Origin: SVFI01 sp045588655
GTDB lineage: Bacteria; Bacillota; Clostridia; Lachnospirales; Lachnospiraceae
NCBI GenBank assembly: GCA_045588655.1
Contig: JAZNEP010000007.1
Location: forward strand, 62,001-126,000
DNA: 64,000 bases
Direction of reading: 5' to 3'
Numbering within the stretch: the first letter of the stretch is position 1; each line of letters opens with the position of its first letter. The notes beneath the pieces are model-generated. The model searched no databases and was not told where the DNA came from. It worked only from the letters and a program-made list of their open reading frames with translations. Positions 1 to 9,477 of the stretch are shown piece after piece. Position numbers and translations under genes: made by a program.

Positions 1-110
1 CAAGCGACCCCTTTCCTTATCAGAAGAATGTACCCCATAAATTTATAATGTTATTTTATCAAATTATGTCTACTTTGGCAACCAATTTTTATAAGATTCA
101 CCTAGTGTTT

Positions 111-1145
111 TCAAAGGATAAGCATAGCGTCACCAAACGAAAAAAATCTATATTTTTCCTTTACTGCAGTTTCATATGCCCCCAGTACCTGTTCTCTTCC
201 AGCCAGAGCCGATACCAGCATAATCAGTGTTGATTCCGGTAGATGAAAGTTGGTAATCAGACCGTCCAAAATTTTAAATTGATATCCCGGATAGATGAAT
301 ATTTCGGTATGATCACATCCCGGTTGCAATATACCATCCGCATCCGCCGCGCTCTCTATAGTACGACAACTAGTGGTCCCGACACAGATGACACGCTTTC
401 CTGCACGTTTTGTTTCATTAATCATATCAGCCGCCTCTTTTGACACCTGATAATATTCAGAATGCATATGGTGATTGAGCACGTTCTCTTCTTTTACCGG
501 TCGAAATGTTCCAAGACCAACATGCAGAGTAACATATGCTATTTTTACACCCTTTTCTTCAATCTCTTTGAGCAAAGCAGGCGTAAAGTGAAGTCCTGCC
601 GTCGGAGCCGCCGCACTGCCTTCATATTTGGCATATACGGTTTGATAACGCGTTTTATCTTCCAGTTTATGTGTAATATAAGGCGGAAGCGGCATTTCAC
701 CAAGCTGATCCAGAATTTCTTCAAAAATTCCTTCATACTCAAACTGTATCAGACGGTTTCCCTCTTCGAGCACTTCCTTCACTTCTGCTCTTAAAAGTCC
801 GTCACCAAACACCAGCCTTGCGCCCGGCCTTGCTTTTTTTCCCGGTTTTACCAACGTCTCCCACATATCATTTTCTTTTCTTTTAAGCAAAAGAACTTCT
901 ATGGCCGCACCGGTATCTTCCTTTGTCGCAAAGAGTCTGGCCGGGATGACTTTCGTGTCGTTTAAGACAAGACAGTCACCCTCCTTAAGATAATCAATCA
1001 CATCTTTAAAAATATGATGCTCTATCTCACCTGTTATTTTATTTAGTTTTAAAAGTTTTGAACTGCTTCTTTCACTGAGCGGATCTTGTGCAATCAGTTC
1101 CTGTGGCAGATCAAAATAAAAATCTGATTTTTTTAATTCTGTCAT
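111..1145 (-). CDS. queA: tRNA preQ1(34) S-adenosylmethionine ribosyltransferase-isomerase QueA
   Basis: QueA transfers and isomerises the ribosyl part of SAM onto preQ1 at tRNA position 34, giving epoxyqueuosine in the cytoplasm. The 344-residue protein has the usual family length. Visible family motifs are the N-terminal FDLPQELIAQDPL block, LVLNDTKVIPARL, GSAAAPTAGLHFT, LHVGLGTFRPV, VGTTSCRTIE and the C-terminal LITNFHLPESTLIMLVSAL. The start codon lies one base after the pheT stop, so it is probably translated by coupling from the pheST message; its own Shine-Dalgarno (GAGAAG) is weak. No other queuosine gene is nearby. The 110 bases downstream hold no gene I can support. Identification is secure. 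Confidence 0.96.
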   Translation of the reverse strand: MTELKKSDFYFDLPQELIAQDPLSERSSSKLLKLNKITGEIEHHIFKDVIDYLKEGDCLVLNDTKVIPARLFATKEDTGAAIEVLLLKRKENDMWETLVKPGKKARPGARLVFGDGLLRAEVKEVLEEGNRLIQFEYEGIFEEILDQLGEMPLPPYITHKLEDKTRYQTVYAKYEGSAAAPTAGLHFTPALLKEIEEKGVKIAYVTLHVGLGTFRPVKEENVLNHHMHSEYYQVSKEAADMINETKRAGKRVICVGTTSCRTIESAADADGILQPGCDHTEIFIYPGYQFKILDGLITNFHLPESTLIMLVSALAGREQVLGAYETAVKEKYRFFSFGDAMLIL

Positions 1146-1146
1146 C

Positions 1147-3567
1147 TTAACTTCTCAATTCTACACCACAATTTTTATTGAGCTGTTTCAAAATCTTCTT
1201 CACATAGCCATCTACTGATTCTGCTGTAAACGCTTCATTCTTTGGTGTAAATACAACGGTAAACGCCATACTCTTTTTATCTGCAGCAATCTGCTCTCCT
1301 TCATAAATATCAAAGAGAGAAATCTTTGTAATATATTTACAAGCCTCTTTCATTACCTTTTCTATTTCTCCACAGGTAATGCTTCGATCCGCCACCAGGG
1401 CAAGATCACGCTGCTCTTGTGGGAATTTTGGCAATGGTTCAAACACTGCTTTTTTATCATACCACTGTGATAATACTTTTAAATCAAGCTCCATGATATA
1501 AGCCGGTGTACGCAAATCCTTGGACTCTGCAATATCATAAGCCAGTTTACCGAAATAACCGATTTCCATACCTTCACACATTACCCGTGCTGTCTGATAC
1601 GGATGCAGGAAAGTATTACTCATTGTTTCATATGTGAACTCTACATGTAATGTATCTGCGATTTTCTCAGCAATTCCTTTCATTGTATAGAAGGATTCTT
1701 TTTCTCCGAAAATACCCACACAAAGTCTTGCTTTTTCATCCGGATACTGTGTCAAAGGAAGCTCATATGGCATATACACATTACCAATTTCAAACAGTCT
1801 TCCTTCCAGATTTCCTTTCTTCTGGTTTCTTGCTACTGCATTGATCATGGATGCAGCCAAAGTGGTTCTCATCAGCGAAATTTCTTCACTGATCGGATTC
1901 ATGATACGGATTGCTTTACGTTCAATCGCATCTTCGGAAAGACGAAGCAAATCCAAATCGGATGGTGAAAAGAATGAATAGTGAATACATTCATATGCAC
2001 CTACGCTGCAAAGTGCCTTTTTCAGACGAAGTTCTGATTTCTGAACCTGATTTAATCCACCAATCGTAACCTGTGCGGATGGCATAAATGCAGGTTCTAC
2101 ATGTTCATAACCATACATACGGATAACTTCTTCCGCAATATCCTGATATGTTTCCACATCTTCACGATACGCCGGTACCTTTAACATCAGATTATCGCCA
2201 TCGATGCTTGGTTCAAATGATAAATTGGTCATAATCTTAATGATTTCTTCATTTGGAACTACAATACCCAGACATTTATTTACCTTGTCAATGCTCACTG
2301 TCAAATCCTTCGATTCTACACTATTACCAGTATTTACGTCCACATGTGTGTGTCCTACTTTACCGCAGCCAAGCTCTTCGATTAAATGAAGCGCTCTCTT
2401 CATAGCCATAACGGTTGCATATTCATCCACACCTTTTTCATAACGAGCACTTGAATCCGAACGTTTTCCTACCGCTCTGGATGTTCTTCTGATATTGTCA
2501 CGGGCAAACTTTGCAGACTCAAAAAGTACTGCACTTGTCGTCTCTCTGATTTCCGAATTTAATCCGCCCATAACACCTGCAAGTGCTACCGGTTTCACAC
2601 CATCACAAATCACCATATTTGCATCAGTAAGAGTCAACTCCTGACCATCCAAAGTCGTAATTGGCTCACCGTCTTTTGCGCGTCTTACACAAATGGCATT
2701 TCCTTCAAGGGTTGACATATCAAACGCATGCATCGGCTGACCAAGCTCTTTCAGTATATAGTTTGTGATATCAACCACATTGGAAATTGCTTCAATTCCC
2801 ACCAGTGCAAGTCTACGTTTCATCCATGCAGGTGATTCACCAATTTTTACATCTGTCACATAATGTGCGCTGTATCTTGGACATAAATCTGGACAGTCCA
2901 CCTTCACTTCAAATCCGGTAAGTTCTGCATCCGATTCTGTATAATCGAGTGCAGGCACTTTTAATTCTTTTTCCAACACTGCAGCCACTTCTCTTGCAAT
3001 ACCGAAAATACTCTGACAATCCGGGCGGTTTGCTGTAATGGCAATGTCAAAAATCCAGTCATCCAGTCCAAGCATCGGTTTCACATCTGCTCCTACCTGA
3101 GCATCACTTGGCAATACAAGCAATCCATTGTATCCTGCGCCCGGATACATATTTTCGCTCACGCCAAGCTCCACACCGGAACAAAGCATACCAAAGGATT
3201 CATAACCACGCAGTTTCCCTTTTCCAATGGTCATAACGCCTTCAATCGTCTTATGGTCTTTCGCTGTAGCATACACTGTCGCTCCAACTAAAGCAAGCGG
3301 GAATTTTCCGCCCGCACAGACATTATCTGCTCCACAACAAATCTGAAACGTCCCATGTTCTCCGCAATTTACTTGACAAACATGCAAATGCGTATCCGGA
3401 ATCGCTTCACAGGTAAGTACCTCACCTACAACTACCTTACTGATATCCTTACCTACTTCATATAATTCTTCTACTTCAAATCCACAGGAGAACAATTTAT
3501 CTTGCAACTCCTGTGGAGTTACATCTATATCTACATACTCTTTTAACCAACTAAGCGGTGTAATCAT
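1147..3567 (-). CDS. pheT: Phenylalanyl-tRNA synthetase beta subunit PheT
   Basis: PheT is the large subunit of the alpha2-beta2 phenylalanyl-tRNA synthetase and carries the editing and tRNA-anticodon-binding modules. The 806 residues match the bacterial length. The order is an N-terminal OB-fold tRNA-binding domain (roughly residues 40-155), a B3/B4 editing region (VDITNYILKELGQPMHAFD), a B5 DNA-binding-like fold, a catalytic-like core (MNPISEEISLMRTTL) and a C-terminal ferredoxin-fold anticodon-binding domain (FEPLPKFPQEQRDLALV). It lies 30 nt downstream of pheS and shares its T-box leader. Nothing is missing or broken. Confidence 0.97.
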   Translation of the reverse strand: MITPLSWLKEYVDIDVTPQELQDKLFSCGFEVEELYEVGKDISKVVVGEVLTCEAIPDTHLHVCQVNCGEHGTFQICCGADNVCAGGKFPLALVGATVYATAKDHKTIEGVMTIGKGKLRGYESFGMLCSGVELGVSENMYPGAGYNGLLVLPSDAQVGADVKPMLGLDDWIFDIAITANRPDCQSIFGIAREVAAVLEKELKVPALDYTESDAELTGFEVKVDCPDLCPRYSAHYVTDVKIGESPAWMKRRLALVGIEAISNVVDITNYILKELGQPMHAFDMSTLEGNAICVRRAKDGEPITTLDGQELTLTDANMVICDGVKPVALAGVMGGLNSEIRETTSAVLFESAKFARDNIRRTSRAVGKRSDSSARYEKGVDEYATVMAMKRALHLIEELGCGKVGHTHVDVNTGNSVESKDLTVSIDKVNKCLGIVVPNEEIIKIMTNLSFEPSIDGDNLMLKVPAYREDVETYQDIAEEVIRMYGYEHVEPAFMPSAQVTIGGLNQVQKSELRLKKALCSVGAYECIHYSFFSPSDLDLLRLSEDAIERKAIRIMNPISEEISLMRTTLAASMINAVARNQKKGNLEGRLFEIGNVYMPYELPLTQYPDEKARLCVGIFGEKESFYTMKGIAEKIADTLHVEFTYETMSNTFLHPYQTARVMCEGMEIGYFGKLAYDIAESKDLRTPAYIMELDLKVLSQWYDKKAVFEPLPKFPQEQRDLALVADRSITCGEIEKVMKEACKYITKISLFDIYEGEQIAADKKSMAFTVVFTPKNEAFTAESVDGYVKKILKQLNKNCGVELRS

Positions 3568-3597
3568 ATCTCTTTACCTCACCTTCCTATTTTCTCA

Positions 3598-4623
3598 CTA
3601 ATCATTTAACTGCGAAAGTACACGTAAATCAGACTCAAATAAAAGTTTAATGTTATTAATACCATATTTGAGCATCGCCGTACGCTCAATACCAATACCG
3701 AACGCAAGTCCACTGTACTCATTTGGATCAATTCCGCAATTTTCAAGAACTTTGTTATTTACAATACCTGCACCAAGAATCTCTATCCAGCCGGTACCTT
3801 TACAAAGCTTACAGCCGCTTCCGCCACACTCAAAACAGCTACAATCGACTTCCACGGAAGGCTCCGTAAACGGGAAGTAAGAAGGACGAAGTCTTGTTTT
3901 GGTTCCTTCTCCGTAAATTTTCTTTACAAATACATCCAGCATACCCTGCAAGTCACAAAGGGTAATTCCTTTATCTACCACAAGACCTTCCATCTGTGTA
4001 AACATCGGTGAATGTGTCGCATCATCATCCGAACGGAACACTTTACCCGGAGATAAGATTTTAATCGGAGGCTTAGAATTTTCCATTACATGAATCTGTC
4101 CTGCTGAAGTCTGTGTACGTAATAAGAATTCCGGTGACAGATAAAATGTATCCTGCATATCTCTTGCCGGATGATCCTGCGGCGTATTTAAGGCCGTAAA
4201 GTTGTAATAATCTGTCTCAATTTCTCTGCCTTCATATATTTCAAATCCCATACCGGAAAATATATCAATGAGCTGATTACGCACCAATGTAATCGGATGC
4301 AGATTTCCCTCTTTGGATTCTACCGCCGGAAGTGAAATATCTATCTTTTCCGCCTCGTATCTATCCTGTAACTCTTTTTCTTTCATTTTTACGTCAAGCT
4401 CACCTAAAAATTCGAGGGCCCACTCTTTGAGTTCATTTACTCCTTTTCCGTAGGCTGCTCTTTCTTCCGGCGCAATATTTTTCATTTCTTTCATTAACAT
4501 ACCGATTTTACCGGTTTTTCCATCAAGAAATTTTTTCTTGAATTCGTATACCTCTTTCGAAGAAGCAAGTTCCTGCGCTCCTGCAATAATATCCTGCTTG
4601 ATCTGCTCTAAATTTGCATTCAT
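3598..4623 (-). CDS. pheS: Phenylalanyl-tRNA synthetase alpha subunit PheS
   Basis: PheS is the catalytic class II subunit that activates phenylalanine and charges tRNA-Phe. The protein has about 341 residues: an N-terminal coiled-coil tRNA-binding arm, then motif 2 (FRSDDDATHSPMFTQMEGLV), the substrate-pocket region FTEPSVEVD and motif 3 (GLAFGIGIERTAMLKYGI). I chose the ATG at 4621-4623 (MNANLEQ) because an AAAGGAAG ribosome binding site sits about 8 nt before it. A longer frame begins upstream but runs into the T-box terminator and cannot be the natural start. A second ATG at 4627-4629 is possible. Synthesis is probably controlled by uncharged tRNA-Phe through the leader at 4672-4922. Confidence 0.96.
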   Translation of the reverse strand: MNANLEQIKQDIIAGAQELASSKEVYEFKKKFLDGKTGKIGMLMKEMKNIAPEERAAYGKGVNELKEWALEFLGELDVKMKEKELQDRYEAEKIDISLPAVESKEGNLHPITLVRNQLIDIFSGMGFEIYEGREIETDYYNFTALNTPQDHPARDMQDTFYLSPEFLLRTQTSAGQIHVMENSKPPIKILSPGKVFRSDDDATHSPMFTQMEGLVVDKGITLCDLQGMLDVFVKKIYGEGTKTRLRPSYFPFTEPSVEVDCSCFECGGSGCKLCKGTGWIEILGAGIVNNKVLENCGIDPNEYSGLAFGIGIERTAMLKYGINNIKLLFESDLRVLSQLND

Positions 4624-4671
4624 GTTCATCTTCCTTTCTTTTCTTTCTTGTGCGCATCTTAACCAGGGCAC

Positions 4672-4922
4672 AAAAAAACGTCCCTGTCTAAATCAGGGAC
4701 GAATCAATATCCGCGGTACCACCCGTATTCCTTAAAGTTATACACTTCAAGACACTCAACGCGCGTAACGTGCGCATACGGCTCTGCCTACTGCTCTTTC
4801 AACAAAGCTGCTCCGGTGGGAAATTCAATCCACATCTGAACGTAAGGCGGCTTTCAGCCGGTGACCACCTCTCTCTGAACGAAAATGTATCTCTACTGAC
4901 ACCTTCATAGCATTTACAATAT
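4672..4922 (-). promoter_or_regulatory. T-box leader, tRNA-Phe responsive (specifier UUC)
   Basis: On the minus strand the leader carries the conserved T-box ACGGGTGGTACCGCGG (plus positions 4711-4726). It is followed by a terminator hairpin with stem CGTCCCTG/CAGGGACG (4679-4701) and a run of U (4672-4678). Stem I shows the usual AGAGAG...GGTGG and CCACCGG ends, and the triplet directly before CCACC is UUC (plus 4820-4822), a phenylalanine codon. This agrees with the pheST genes downstream. By established T-box logic, uncharged tRNA-Phe pairs with the specifier and the T-box and prevents termination. Confidence 0.93.
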
Positions 4923-4928
4923 ATCGAT

Positions 4929-4957
4929 ATCATAATCAATCAACCTGCAAATGTCAA
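4929..4957 (-). promoter_or_regulatory. Promoter of the pheST T-box transcript
   Basis: The minus strand reads TTGACA, 17 bases, then TATGAT, a near-consensus sigma-A promoter. Transcription would begin near 4922, just before the T-box stem I. The -35 box overlaps the stop codon of the upstream yihY-like gene. Confidence 0.65.
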
Positions 4958-5823
4958 GAAGGAATCTGTTTCTTCCTTTGTTTCTGTTTATTCTTCCATA
5001 AATGCTGCAAATATTCATTGGCCGGTAGTAAAAACTGATTTAACAATGCCCCTGCAAGCACAATATAAAAACACAAATACAACCACAACATAATAATGGT
5101 CACCGTTGCAAGACTTCCATAAATATTATACGAGAAAAAATGATTAATATAAATTGAAAACATCCACGACGACAGATACCATACGATGCTGGCAAACAAC
5201 GCTCCCGGGATTTCGTACCGAAACACCTTGTTTATGTTGGGTAACCAAGTATATACTGCTCCGAAAAAAAGAGTCAGCAATGCAATCACATACAATGGAT
5301 GAAATCCACTCAACGTTTCAAATAGAATATGAATCTGAGGAAATACATCCGTTAGTAATTTTACAATCCACTCTCCGAACACTACCAGCACCAAAAGGAA
5401 AATTATCATAAAAAGCAATATTATGATATATACACTTGCACGCAGACGTAATAGTACATAATTGCGTTTCTCCTGCGTGCGATTGATTACATTTAATCCC
5501 TGCAGCAATGCAAGCATTCCTTTCCCTGCAGACCATAATAACAGAAATAATGTAATCGACAACACCGCGCCTGAACTATCATACATATTCGATATCACAG
5601 ATATGGACACCGGTATCAGGTAATCAGGTAGGACCATGGTTACAATTTCCATCAGCTTTGCTTCTGTTAAAGGTGTGTACGGCAAAACAGAAAAAAATAC
5701 AAGCATCATAGGAACGAGTGATAAATACGTAAAAAAAGCAATACTGGACGCATATGCACCTATATGATACTTACGCATCATGGATATATATTCTTTTCCT
5801 ATCAAATAGATCTTAGATTTCAT
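4954..5823 (-). CDS. YihY/virulence factor BrkB family inner-membrane protein
   Basis: This 289-residue integral membrane protein belongs to the YihY/BrkB (UPF0761) family, whose exact function is not settled; an old RNase BN assignment has been abandoned. About six hydrophobic segments are visible. Family marks include AYASSIAFFTYLSLVPMMLV near the start, LWSAGKGMLALLQGLN in the middle and IPGALFASIVWYLSSW towards the end. Its ATG overlaps the stop of the SpoIID-like gene (ATGA), so the two are translationally coupled and may act together at the envelope. The lysine/arginine-rich C-terminus is probably cytoplasmic. Confidence 0.88.
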   Translation of the reverse strand: MKSKIYLIGKEYISMMRKYHIGAYASSIAFFTYLSLVPMMLVFFSVLPYTPLTEAKLMEIVTMVLPDYLIPVSISVISNMYDSSGAVLSITLFLLLWSAGKGMLALLQGLNVINRTQEKRNYVLLRLRASVYIIILLFMIIFLLVLVVFGEWIVKLLTDVFPQIHILFETLSGFHPLYVIALLTLFFGAVYTWLPNINKVFRYEIPGALFASIVWYLSSWMFSIYINHFFSYNIYGSLATVTIIMLWLYLCFYIVLAGALLNQFLLPANEYLQHLWKNKQKQRKKQIPS

Positions 5824-7985
5824 TCGGATTCCTTTTTCATTTTTTCAAGATTTGTGTCCACATAAAAAAACTGTAAAATCTCTTCAAAATTCATTTCTCG
5901 GTTTGCCATTTGTCTTGCACCATTCTGGCTCATACCGATTCCGTGACCAAAACCACCTCCCCATGCGATATAGGAAAGGACTTGATCTTCTTCCTTCTGT
6001 ATATCTAAGGTTAAAAATGCACTTGGTAACATACCATTTGCGGTTCCTTCTTTTGTATACCCTTCTCCAAGCGACAACTTGGTGTTTTCATTTGCCAAAA
6101 CATATCGCACATTTTTTTCGGACAGGATTTTTATCGTAGCATCACTACCGATCAGTAACAATTCAGTAATGGCTCCCCCATCTGATCGATTGAGAATCTG
6201 AATGTCTTTGAGTTTTCCAAAACTTTGGATATCTTTGGCTGAAAAACCATCTTCGGTCTTTGTCAATATTTGGTCCGGATTTGCTGTATATCGTTTCTTT
6301 AGATTTTCTAACAGCACTTCTTCATCTACCTGTGTTTCGTACCGCCAGCGAAAGTAACTCTCCGTGGCCTCATAACAGGAGTCATCCCACTGCTTAATGT
6401 ATTTATCAAAGATTTCATTCTCCGTTAAATCTAAAACTTCTCCCGTACCGATTTTTTTTGATTGCAAATATGCCTCATTTTCACTGATCCATGCTGTTAA
6501 ATCTGTACCATATCCACAAGAGGTCGAATAAAAGTATGTGGTTACCGGTGATCCATCGCTACATACAATTACACCTTCCGTCTCTCGTACTGCGCGAGTC
6601 GTTGCTTCGCTTTCCATAATATTGTTATATACCTGAAATGCCGCACTATCATCCACATGTGCACCATATGTCTGCAGTCGAGAACTCTGCATATGCGCAT
6701 ACGCGTAAGTTCTTGCACTAACGGCCTGTGCTTTCAGCGCTTCCAACGGATAGGATGCAGGCATTTCACTCGGAACAACAGAATAAAGATATTCATCCAA
6801 CGGCAGTTCATTTATTATCAGCAGCCCATCCTCTGTATTTTCTATCTCTATCGTTCCTCTATAAGATGGTGTTCCCTGATTTCTTTGAATTGATGGTATC
6901 TGTGTTCTTGCAGATAATGCTACAGGAGTGAAAATAATCCTTGCAGCATCAAACATCTCATTCTCTTTTGACAAGCAAACCTGTGTCCCTGCTTCTATTA
7001 CACCAGATGCTTCTCCGCTTTTCCATTCCATATCCGTATCACAACATAGTATTACCTCTTCATGATAGGCAGATTCAAAATTTGTGTTTTTTACCACTAC
7101 CCGAATCTTATCCAGATAGTCTTCATGTGTAACAAGTGCTGCCACGATTTCACCTTGATCATTTAATACAAAGTCTGTAAAATCATATCCGATTTTTAGA
7201 TCGCCTAATGTATAAGGTTCATATTCGCCAAATAATTTATACACCTGTATATTTTCTACATAAGGAAATCGCCCTTTGTCTTCCAGTTCGATGTTTTGAT
7301 TCTTAATGGAAAGAAGTTTTTCATTTACTTTTTCCGTATACACATCAACTGCAGACACGCCACCTCCTGAAATCACAATATCCGCAATGTCCTCATAATT
7401 TTTATATTGATCATCTAAATTGGGGATTTTAAACTCATGCTCTCCATATTTTATATGAAGGTTATTCTGTGTATTATCCATAATCCAAACTGCTTCCAGC
7501 GGAATCTCTGTCTCTTCCATTCCGGTTACAAGCAAAATGGATTTTGTACTTCCAAATAGTTTTAGGCGTTTTCCCGGTTTTACTGTTGCGACATTCACTA
7601 CCTCTTCGCTTATTTGATAGGTCTGCAAATCGTCCCGTGTGTTACTTTGTACCAATATACTATTTTCGCTGACGGAGACGACATCAAGAGTCTTATAATC
7701 TAATTCCAGTTCCGGCTGTTTCTCACGCATATATGTAATCAATTTCTGCATTGTATCTTCTTTTGGCAGATATCCCTTTTCTTCCAGCGTAACCTTACAC
7801 TGACTTAAAAACGCATCTTTATGTACCGTATCTGCATCTGTCAAATAATAGTTCAACTCTTCTAAGGATATACTTTCTTCAAGTGGGATATCTTGTGCAT
7901 TCTTTATTAGCTTTATACTTCCCAGTACAAAAATAAGTGCTAACAAAAATATGAATAGTAGCAAATATACAATCTTTTTTCTCAT
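5820..7985 (-). CDS. SpoIID/LytB-domain membrane-anchored protein
   Basis: The product has about 721 residues. It carries one N-terminal membrane anchor, a long extracytoplasmic region that I do not recognise (about residues 30-380), and a C-terminal SpoIID/LytB domain marked by LPLDEYLYSVVPSEMPASYP, ALKAQAVSARTYA and GGGFGHGIGMSQNGARQMA. SpoIID enzymes are lytic transglycosylases that cleave glycan strands lacking stem peptides during engulfment; LytB-type relatives act on vegetative walls. The length and unknown N-terminal part set this one apart from classical SpoIID (about 340 residues), so a sporulation role is not certain. I place the start at ATG 7983-7985, preceded by AGGAAAGG; an in-frame GTG seven codons upstream lies in the ribosome binding site. 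Confidence 0.85.
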   Translation of the reverse strand: MRKKIVYLLLFIFLLALIFVLGSIKLIKNAQDIPLEESISLEELNYYLTDADTVHKDAFLSQCKVTLEEKGYLPKEDTMQKLITYMREKQPELELDYKTLDVVSVSENSILVQSNTRDDLQTYQISEEVVNVATVKPGKRLKLFGSTKSILLVTGMEETEIPLEAVWIMDNTQNNLHIKYGEHEFKIPNLDDQYKNYEDIADIVISGGGVSAVDVYTEKVNEKLLSIKNQNIELEDKGRFPYVENIQVYKLFGEYEPYTLGDLKIGYDFTDFVLNDQGEIVAALVTHEDYLDKIRVVVKNTNFESAYHEEVILCCDTDMEWKSGEASGVIEAGTQVCLSKENEMFDAARIIFTPVALSARTQIPSIQRNQGTPSYRGTIEIENTEDGLLIINELPLDEYLYSVVPSEMPASYPLEALKAQAVSARTYAYAHMQSSRLQTYGAHVDDSAAFQVYNNIMESEATTRAVRETEGVIVCSDGSPVTTYFYSTSCGYGTDLTAWISENEAYLQSKKIGTGEVLDLTENEIFDKYIKQWDDSCYEATESYFRWRYETQVDEEVLLENLKKRYTANPDQILTKTEDGFSAKDIQSFGKLKDIQILNRSDGGAITELLLIGSDATIKILSEKNVRYVLANENTKLSLGEGYTKEGTANGMLPSAFLTLDIQKEEDQVLSYIAWGGGFGHGIGMSQNGARQMANREMNFEEILQFFYVDTNLEKMKKESE

Positions 7986-8008
7986 ACGTTTTCCTTTCCT
8001 TTTCACTC

Positions 8009-8042
8009 AAAAGAAAACAGCCCTCGCGGACTGTTTTCTTTT
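8009..8042 (-). terminator. Strong intrinsic terminator of the 6S-like RNA
   Basis: A 15-bp stem (AAAAGAAAACAGTCC with GGGCTGTTTTCTTTT, one U-G pair) closes on a GCGA tetraloop and ends in a U-rich tract. It separates the small RNA from the SpoIID-like gene and could work in both directions. Confidence 0.8.
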
Positions 8043-8222
8043 GTGCCCAAAATGCCGGTTCCTACACTTTGACTCCTAGCTAACGCCAGGTGGGTTACCG
8101 CAATTACACTTCTGCCTTCCTCTGACCCGTAGGTAAGGCCTGACATCCATGCAACGATATAGGTGTCCCGTTTAAAGTAACTGTAGGTTCAAAATAGTAG
8201 GAATTATCGAACATTTCAGGTT
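8043..8222 (-). ncRNA. ssrS: Probable 6S RNA
   Basis: This stretch of about 180 nt has no ORF but has its own near-consensus promoter and a strong terminator. The ends can pair to close a long rod (TTCCTAC or CCTACA on the 5' side with GTGTAGGAA on the 3' side). Inside are shorter stems such as GCCTTACC/GGAAGGC and GACACC/GGATGTC separated by a large internal bulge, which is the 6S architecture that mimics an open promoter and binds sigma-A RNA polymerase. The sequence resembles clostridial 6S RNAs as I remember them, but I could not run a covariance search. SRP RNA and RNase P were considered and lack their conserved motifs. Confidence 0.6.
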
Positions 8223-8228
8223 ACTAAT

Positions 8229-8257
8229 AGTATACTCAAATTAGTCGTTCATTACAA
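8229..8257 (-). promoter_or_regulatory. Promoter of the 6S-like RNA
   Basis: The minus strand carries TTGTAA, exactly 17 bases, then TATACT. The predicted start is near 8222. The -35 box directly abuts the stop codon of the DUF2974 gene. Confidence 0.6.
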
Positions 8258-9403
8258 CTATTTTTTCCTTGGAATTTTCTTCATTTTTTCTACACTTTTT
8301 TCTGCCTGCTTCAAAATCTGCTGTTGGGAATATCCTTCTAAAATCTGAACGAGCATCCGAACAGCCTGCGTCAAAATTTTGCGATTATCGTTCTCTTCCC
8401 TTCCCATACGACTTAAAATCGTAAGAACCTCTCTCACTTTTAACTGTGATAATGTTTTTGCACCGGTCTGTTCAAACACATAAAAAAGAGCTTCTACAAA
8501 TTTTTGTCTTTCCTCTAAACTCATTGAACGGATAAACTCTTTCATCGTATGCTCCACTCTGGAAGATGAAGCAGAGATATCATCCACATATACAAAATCA
8601 TCACCCAACACCTGCCAGGAAAACATGTCATGCTGAAACAATCCGCTCTGCGTACTTGACACCACTTCATATTGATCATCATGTTCCAACAAAATTCCTA
8701 TCACCGAAGATTGCGGTACAATGGTTTGTATTCGCTTGGAAATACTTTTATAGGACTCTTTTTCCAGTAAATCGCGTGTAAATCCCGGACCGTCAAAACT
8801 ACATATCTTTGCGATCCTGCGACGCACCAAAGAATGACAATAGGTTGCAGCATAGATCGCAAGATTTCCTCCTTTTGAATGTCCACCCATATATATTTTT
8901 CCACGTTTACCGTGTGCAACCTGATGCAAATATTCTACCGCCTGTATCTGTGACGGGACCGGTGTCTGAAAACACATATTAAAGTCTTCTTTCCAACCAA
9001 CAATGGTATCATCTGTACCGCGAAATGCAATACATATATCTCCATTCCCAAGATCTACTGTAATGGCAGCAAACTGCTTTTCTTCAATTTCATCAATCTG
9101 ATCCACGTAATATGACAATTTCATATTTTTAAAACGTTGCGATCTGGAAAGAACATCGAATAGTTCGAATATCTCATCCGGAATCAATCTTCCGGGATTG
9201 ATTTTTTCATCTGCATGGAGCATGGAAAAACGTTCTCCGGCTTCCTGTATTGTAATATTGGCTTTGGCAGATAAATCCATTCCTGTCAAATTGAAGTCAA
9301 TGTAGATGAGTGTACTTAATATCAGATTATCGATGCTGTTAAACGGAGCTTGTTTTACTGTCAAATCACCTCTCCAGTCCAGATAATCCATAAAATTTGC
9401 CAT
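8258..9403 (-). CDS. DUF2974 (Mbeg1-like) alpha/beta-hydrolase protein
   Basis: This protein of about 381 residues belongs to the DUF2974 family, a lipase-like alpha/beta-hydrolase group common in Firmicutes. The nucleophile elbow GGHSKGG is visible near residue 175, with Ser as the presumed catalytic residue. A preceding AAITVDLGNGDICIAFRGTD segment matches the lipase class 3 core, and GPGF lies downstream. The substrate is unknown. There is no signal peptide, so it is probably cytosolic. The start at ATG 9401-9403 (MANFMDYLDW) is supported by GGGAGGTGATAC upstream. It is transcribed away from the accessory island and is followed directly by the 6S-like RNA promoter. Confidence 0.85.
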   Translation of the reverse strand: MANFMDYLDWRGDLTVKQAPFNSIDNLILSTLIYIDFNLTGMDLSAKANITIQEAGERFSMLHADEKINPGRLIPDEIFELFDVLSRSQRFKNMKLSYYVDQIDEIEEKQFAAITVDLGNGDICIAFRGTDDTIVGWKEDFNMCFQTPVPSQIQAVEYLHQVAHGKRGKIYMGGHSKGGNLAIYAATYCHSLVRRRIAKICSFDGPGFTRDLLEKESYKSISKRIQTIVPQSSVIGILLEHDDQYEVVSSTQSGLFQHDMFSWQVLGDDFVYVDDISASSSRVEHTMKEFIRSMSLEERQKFVEALFYVFEQTGAKTLSQLKVREVLTILSRMGREENDNRKILTQAVRMLVQILEGYSQQQILKQAEKSVEKMKKIPRKK

Positions 9404-9477
9404 TGTATCACCTCCCATTACATTTGATATTCGATAATATGTGCGTTATAAGTGAATGTTATTCTTAATTTCCCATA

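Noticed and set aside
48..233. 61-aa plus-strand frame at the left edge
   Set aside because: It has no ribosome binding site and runs antisense into the secure queA 3' end.
4624..4671. Longer pheS start
   Set aside because: The extra codons lie in the leader downstream of the T-box terminator and do not resemble PheS.
8043..8222. SRP RNA, RNase P RNA or tmRNA as identity of the small RNA
   Set aside because: The conserved SRP tetraloop region, the RNase P core and any tmRNA tag frame are absent.
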